From: Acidiferrobacter sp.
Lineage (GTDB): Bacteria > Pseudomonadota > Gammaproteobacteria > Acidiferrobacterales > Acidiferrobacteraceae
Reading direction: 5' to 3'
Length of the DNA stretch: 9,926 nucleotides
Assembly (NCBI GenBank): GCA_027335965.1
Contig: DAHWGZ010000052.1
Location: forward strand, 1-9,926
Shown here: in pieces, positions 6,765-9,926 of the stretch
Numbering within the stretch: position 1 is the first letter of the stretch
How the letters are laid out: the number at the start of each line of letters is the position of its first letter
Program-made: the position numbers and the translations under genes
Notes under the pieces: model-generated
What the model saw: the letters and a program-made list of their open reading frames with translations, nothing else
Databases searched by the model: none
Told to the model about the DNA's origin: nothing

Positions 6765-7961
6765 ATGTCTCTTCCCATCATTCGGTTGCGGCCCCGCGAG
6801 GACCGGCGCCTGCGCGCCGGCCATCTGTGGATATTCAGCAACGAGATCGATAGCGATGCCACGCCGCTTTCGGCGTTCACGCCGGGCGATGTCGTGCGCA
6901 TCGAGAGCGCGCATGGCCGCTGTCTTGGCGTGGGCTATGTGAACCCGCGGTCGCTCATCAGCGTGCGCATCGTGAGCGCCGACCCGCGCGCCGTGGTCGG
7001 CCGCGATCTCCTTGTCGCGCGCCTGCGGGCGGCGCTCGCCTGGCGCGAGCGCGTCTATGCCTCGCCCTTTTATCGGTTGGCCTTCGGCGAGGCCGATGGA
7101 TTGCCGGGCCTCGTCGTCGACCGTTACGGCGACGTGCTGGTCGCCCAGTTCACGACCGCCGGCATGGAGCGCCTGAAGACCGATGTGATCGAGGCCTTGG
7201 ATCAGGTCGCGCGGCCGGCCAGCATCCTCGTGCGCAACGATACCGCAAGCCGCGCGCTCGAGGGCCTGCCCTCCTATGTCGAGGCGGGGCTCGGTGAACC
7301 GCCGGATGAGGTCACGGTCATCGAGGGCAGCTGCCGGTTTCGCGTGGCGCTGGGGGTGGGCCAGAAGACCGGCTGGTTCTACGATCAGCGCCCGAATCGG
7401 ATGCGGCTTCTGCCTTATGTGGCGCGCGCGCGGGTCCTCGATCTCTTCAGCTATGTCGGCGGTTTCGGCATCCAGGCCGCCGCCCATGGCGCCCATCACG
7501 TGACGCTCGTCGATGCCTCGGACCGGGCGCTGTCCTATGCGCGCGGCAATGCCGCCGATAATGGCGTGGGCCCGCACGTCGCCACCGTTCATGGAGATGT
7601 CTTCGAGATCTTGCGCGATCTGCGCGGCGCGGGCGAGCATTTCGATGTGGTGATCGTGGATCCCCCCGCGCTCATCAAGCGCCGCAAGGATTACGGGGCG
7701 GGGCTTGCCGCCTACCAGAGGCTCAACGAGGCGGCGCTCGCGGTCCTCGGCGCGAACGGCGTCCTCTTGTCGGCCTCGTGCTCGCATCACTTGGAGCGCG
7801 AGACCCTGTCGCGGGTCGTGGCGCAGGCCGCCACGCGCCTGCGGCGTGGCATCCAATTCGTGGAGGAGGGCGGGCAGGGTCCCGACCATCCCATCCATCC
7901 GGCGATTCCCGAGACCGCCTACCTGAAGGCCTTTGTCGCGCGTTCCTTGTCGGTCCCCTAG
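6765..7961 (+). CDS. rlmI: 23S rRNA cytosine-C5 methyltransferase, RlmI type
   Basis: A 398-residue class I SAM-dependent methyltransferase with the size and layout of E. coli RlmI (m5C1962 of 23S rRNA). An N-terminal PUA-like RNA-binding domain (about 1-75) starts with IIRLRPREDRRLRAGHLWIF. Then come FGEADGLPGLVVDRYGD (107-123), the GQKTGWFYDQRPNR motif (199-212), SAM motif I VLDLFSYVGGFG (224-235), motif IV DPPALIK (299-305) and SASCSHHL (336-343). C339 in the last is the expected catalytic cysteine. The C-terminal GQGPDHPIHPAIPETAYLK (370-388) is characteristic of the RlmI group. The ATG at 6765 matches the expected N-terminus. An open frame extends far upstream, but it runs antisense to the DUF255 gene and is not part of this protein. 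Expression appears to come from its own extended -10 promoter with no leader. RlmI-like paralogues with other rRNA targets exist, so the exact target base is inferred. Confidence 0.94.
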   Translation: MSLPIIRLRPREDRRLRAGHLWIFSNEIDSDATPLSAFTPGDVVRIESAHGRCLGVGYVNPRSLISVRIVSADPRAVVGRDLLVARLRAALAWRERVYASPFYRLAFGEADGLPGLVVDRYGDVLVAQFTTAGMERLKTDVIEALDQVARPASILVRNDTASRALEGLPSYVEAGLGEPPDEVTVIEGSCRFRVALGVGQKTGWFYDQRPNRMRLLPYVARARVLDLFSYVGGFGIQAAAHGAHHVTLVDASDRALSYARGNAADNGVGPHVATVHGDVFEILRDLRGAGEHFDVVIVDPPALIKRRKDYGAGLAAYQRLNEAALAVLGANGVLLSASCSHHLERETLSRVVAQAATRLRRGIQFVEEGGQGPDHPIHPAIPETAYLKAFVARSLSVP

Positions 7962-7983
7962 CGCCGACGGTCGCCGTGATCAG

Positions 7984-8036
7984 CGGCCCGAGGCAAGGCG
8001 TTTTTCGAAGAATTTCGCGGGCCGGGCCGTTTCTTT
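7984..8036 (+). terminator. Possible long-loop terminator after rlmI
   Basis: CGGCCCG (7984-7990) can pair with CGGGCCG (8023-8029), and TTTCTTT (8030-8036) follows at once. The 32-base loop is long but can fold internally through CGAA/TTCG (8006-8009 with 8014-8017). Position and trailing T-rich run fit a weak intrinsic terminator; the loop length is atypical. Confidence 0.33.
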
Positions 8037-8065
8037 AGCCGGATACGCGTGACCGGCGGTCCTCT

Positions 8066-8071
8066 TAGAAT
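8066..8071 (+). promoter_or_regulatory. Candidate -10 box for the outer-membrane protein gene
   Basis: TAGAAT matches the -10 consensus at five of six positions. A start near 8078 would give a leader of about 65 bases, long for this compact region. No clear -35 is present at 16-18 bases, so the call is weak. Confidence 0.3.
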
Positions 8072-8100
8072 GCGTGCGCAGGGTAAACGGGCGGGAAGTT

Positions 8101-8129
8101 TTTCTGTCCAACCTCGCGGGGGTCAGAAA
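8101..8129 (+). promoter_or_regulatory. 5' leader stem-loop just before the ribosome-binding site
   Basis: TTTCTG (8101-8106) pairs with CAGAAA (8124-8129), and ACC (8111-8113) with GGT (8121-8123) extends the helix across a four-base bulge. The structure ends one base before the GGAGGA Shine-Dalgarno. It could protect the message or modulate its translation, as leader hairpins do for some abundant outer-membrane protein mRNAs. That role is inference. Confidence 0.28.
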
Positions 8130-8130
8130 C

Positions 8131-8136
8131 GGAGGA
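8131..8136 (+). promoter_or_regulatory. Strong Shine-Dalgarno that fixes the barrel-protein start
   Basis: GGAGGA sits six bases before the ATG at 8143. The frame has an earlier ATG at 8074, but translation from there would place 23 charged residues ahead of a clear signal peptide. The site therefore decides for 8143. Confidence 0.8.
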
Positions 8137-8142
8137 CACGCA

Positions 8143-8721
8143 ATGATCAGGAAAGGAGCACTCGTCAAGACAGGGATGATGGCGGTATTCACGCTCGCGC
8201 CCGTGGTCGCTTCGGCCCATTACTGGGGCGGCCCGCAGTCGGGCTTCTATATCGGCGCCGGCGGCGGCGGGGCGCGTAATCGCAACCTGGGTTCCGACAT
8301 CCCCGGGCCGTTCGTCAATTTCAAGCGCACTCGGCCCGCCTGGAAGGCCTTCGTGGGTTATGCCTTCAACCGCTTCTTTGCGGTCCAGGGCGGCTACCAG
8401 AACCTGGGCACGGACAGCATCGGCACGCCGGTGGGCACCGAGAAGATCCGCAATCGCGGTTATGACGTCAACGGGCTGCTCAGCTTTCCGTTCACGCCGG
8501 TGTTCTCGATCTTTGTCGAGGGTGGCGGTTCGCGATTCCGCACGCGCACGGTCACCCCGGTGTCCACGACCGTGACCCATGACGGCACGCACCCGGATTA
8601 TGGCGCCGGCGTGCAGATCAACATCGTCCGTCACCTGGCCCTGCGCGGACAATGGCAGCAATTCCTCATCCCCCATAACGACACGCAGTTCTATAGCGGC
8701 AGCCTGCTGTTTCGCTTTTAG
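8143..8721 (+). CDS. Outer-membrane beta-barrel protein with signal peptide
   Basis: A 192-residue exported protein. The signal peptide has basic residues R3, K4 and K9, a hydrophobic core (about 11-22) and a VVASA cleavage box ending at A25, leaving a mature N-terminus HYWGG. The mature part of about 167 residues alternates hydrophobic and polar residues in strands such as GFYIGAGGGG, AWKAFVGYAFNRFFAVQGGY, FSIFVEGGGSRF and LALRGQWQQF. It ends FYSGSLLFRF, and the C-terminal Phe is the usual recognition signal for the BAM complex. Length and strand pattern fit an eight-stranded OmpA/OmpX-like barrel. No peptidoglycan-binding domain follows, so this is barrel only. Its ligand or role (surface structure, adhesion, envelope stability) cannot be read from sequence. 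The gene stands alone between a possible rlmI terminator and its own strong terminator. Confidence 0.9.
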   Translation: MIRKGALVKTGMMAVFTLAPVVASAHYWGGPQSGFYIGAGGGGARNRNLGSDIPGPFVNFKRTRPAWKAFVGYAFNRFFAVQGGYQNLGTDSIGTPVGTEKIRNRGYDVNGLLSFPFTPVFSIFVEGGGSRFRTRTVTPVSTTVTHDGTHPDYGAGVQINIVRHLALRGQWQQFLIPHNDTQFYSGSLLFRF

Positions 8722-8731
8722 CGGCGGGTAG

Positions 8732-8765
8732 GGCGCGGGCCGGGGAATCCCGGCCCGCGCCTTTT
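8732..8765 (+). terminator. Strong intrinsic terminator after the barrel-protein gene
   Basis: A perfect 13-bp GC-rich stem (8732-8744 with 8749-8761), a GAAT loop and a TTTT run at 8762-8765 follow the stop codon by ten bases. There is no T run on the other strand beyond the hairpin, so it should mainly stop plus-strand transcription before the convergent dehydrogenase gene, whose stop codon is only two bases further on. Confidence 0.9.
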
Positions 8766-8767
8766 GC

Positions 8768-9925
8768 TCAGGACGCGACCCACAAGGTCTTGATGTTGGT
8801 GAATTCGCGCAGGCCGTAGAGCGAAAGCTCCCGTCCGTAGCCCGAGGCCTTCACGCCCCCGAAGGGTAGCCGCGGGTCGCTCTTCACCAGGGCGTTCACG
8901 AAGCTCGATCCCGATTCCAGGTCGCGCGCCAGGGCCGCCCCGCGCACGGTGTCGCCGGTCCACAGGCTGGCGCCGAGGCCATAGCGATTGTCGTTGGCCA
9001 GCGCCAGCGCCTGCGCGCTGTCGCGCGCGCGCAAGATGATCGCCACCGGACCAAAAAGCTCCTCGCCATAGGCGCGCATGCCCGGGCGCACATGGTCTAG
9101 GATCGACGGCGGGTAGTAGCTGCCGGGCCCTTCGGGGATCTGGCAGCCGAGGCGCGCGATGGCCCCTTGGTTCAAGGCCTCGGTCACCTGCTCGTGGAGG
9201 GCTTGGCGCAGATCGCGCCGCGCGAGCGGACCCATCAGCACGTCCGGATCGCGCGGGTCGCCCACCTTCAGGGCCTGGACGTGCCGCGTAAAGCGCTCCA
9301 GAAAGGGTTCGGCCACGGACTCCACCAGGATCAGGCGCTTGGCGGCTATGCAGCTTTGCCCGGCGTTTTGGTAGCGGGACACGACCGCGGCCTTGGCGGC
9401 GCGGTCGAGATCGGCATCGGCCAGGACGATGAAGGCGTCCGAGCCGCCCAGTTCGAGCACGGTCTTTTTCAGGGCGCGCCCGGCGGCCGCGGCCACCGCG
9501 CGTCCCGCGGCCTCGCTCCCGGTCAGGGTGACGGCGTGGATGCGCGGATCAGCGATCAAGGCCGGGACCGAAGGCGCGCGCACCAATAGCGCCTGAAACA
9601 GGCCCTCGGGGGCCCCGGCCTCGCGGAAGATCCCGGCGATCGACAGGGCGCATTGCGGGACGTTCGCGGCGTGCTTCAGCAGCGCCGCGTTGCCGGCCGT
9701 GAGCGCCGCGGTGGCGAACCGGAATACCTGCCAGAACGGAAAATTCCACGGCATGATGGCCAATATGACGCCAAGCGGCAGGAACGCCACCCGCGCGTCG
9801 GCGTCACCGACGTCGACCCGTTCGTCGCCGAGCAGGCGTTCGGCGTTTTCCGCGTAGTAGTCGCACGCCCATGCGCACTTCTCGACCTCGGCGCGGGCCT
9901 CCGTCACCGGTTTGCCAACCTCGAG
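8768..9925 (-). CDS. NAD(P)-dependent aldehyde dehydrogenase, succinate-semialdehyde type, 5' end outside window
   Basis: An aldehyde dehydrogenase of the YneI/Sad group, which oxidises succinate semialdehyde to succinate (the end of the GABA or putrescine routes, feeding the TCA cycle). The frame is open to the right edge, and the last visible codons before the GTG at 9907 (LEVGKP) continue family sequence, so that GTG is internal. Compared with about 460 residues for the family, some 75 N-terminal residues are missing. Numbered from that codon, MPWNFPFWQ (52-60) holds the oxyanion-hole N55, LELGGSDAF (151-159) holds the general base E152, and NAGQSCIAAKR (181-191) holds the nucleophile C186. 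ELFGPVAIIL and PFGGVKASGYGRE are also intact. No damage is visible. Exact substrate and cofactor preference are inferred from the group. It converges with the barrel-protein gene. Confidence 0.94.
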   Translation of the reverse strand, partial: LEVGKPVTEARAEVEKCAWACDYYAENAERLLGDERVDVGDADARVAFLPLGVILAIMPWNFPFWQVFRFATAALTAGNAALLKHAANVPQCALSIAGIFREAGAPEGLFQALLVRAPSVPALIADPRIHAVTLTGSEAAGRAVAAAAGRALKKTVLELGGSDAFIVLADADLDRAAKAAVVSRYQNAGQSCIAAKRLILVESVAEPFLERFTRHVQALKVGDPRDPDVLMGPLARRDLRQALHEQVTEALNQGAIARLGCQIPEGPGSYYPPSILDHVRPGMRAYGEELFGPVAIILRARDSAQALALANDNRYGLGASLWTGDTVRGAALARDLESGSSFVNALVKSDPRLPFGGVKASGYGRELSLYGLREFTNIKTLWVAS

Positions 9926-9926
9926 G

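Noticed and set aside
8074..8142. An upstream ATG that would lengthen the outer-membrane protein by 23 residues.
   Set aside because: It would bury the signal peptide behind charged residues. The ATG at 8143 has a strong, well-spaced Shine-Dalgarno and a normal signal peptide.

Overview
The window is a strongly GC-rich, densely packed bacterial chromosome segment carrying housekeeping and small-metabolism genes. Gene content and the relatives that come to mind suggest a GC-rich proteobacterium, probably a gammaproteobacterium: a two-subunit glycine decarboxylase, an RlmI-type rRNA methyltransferase, a YneI-type aldehyde dehydrogenase and a short outer-membrane beta-barrel ending in Phe. A chemolithotrophic sulfur oxidiser would fit, but that is inference from memory of families, not a database result. 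I see no insertion sequence, CRISPR array, tRNA, rRNA, integrase or attachment site. No gene-free stretch exceeds about 180 bases.

Left part, plus strand: the gcvPB gene (glycine decarboxylase subunit 2) enters from the left edge and ends at 1379, followed by an imperfect terminator-like hairpin. A new transcription unit then starts: an adenosine-kinase-like PfkB-family kinase (1526-2467), tightly coupled to a membrane-anchored coiled-coil protein of unknown function (2474-3430).

Middle, minus strand: reading from 6692 down to 3445 there is a probable three-gene operon. It holds a thioredoxin-fold DUF255/YyaL-like protein, a single-domain rhodanese, and a DUF4396 membrane protein whose frame is broken by an apparent loss of one base near 3956. 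Its end converges on the plus-strand unit with only 14 bases between the stop codons.

Right part: a 72-base divergent promoter region separates the DUF255 gene from rlmI (6765-7961, plus), which appears to be read from a leaderless mRNA. Next come a secreted outer-membrane beta-barrel protein (8143-8721, plus) with a textbook terminator, and, convergent to it, a succinate-semialdehyde-type aldehyde dehydrogenase that runs off the right edge.

I did not find a clear undescribed biological system. The points most worth a second look are the DUF4396 frameshift, the leaderless rlmI start with a perfect extended -10, the kinase/coiled-coil pair, and the redox/sulfur-flavoured DUF255-rhodanese-DUF4396 cluster.
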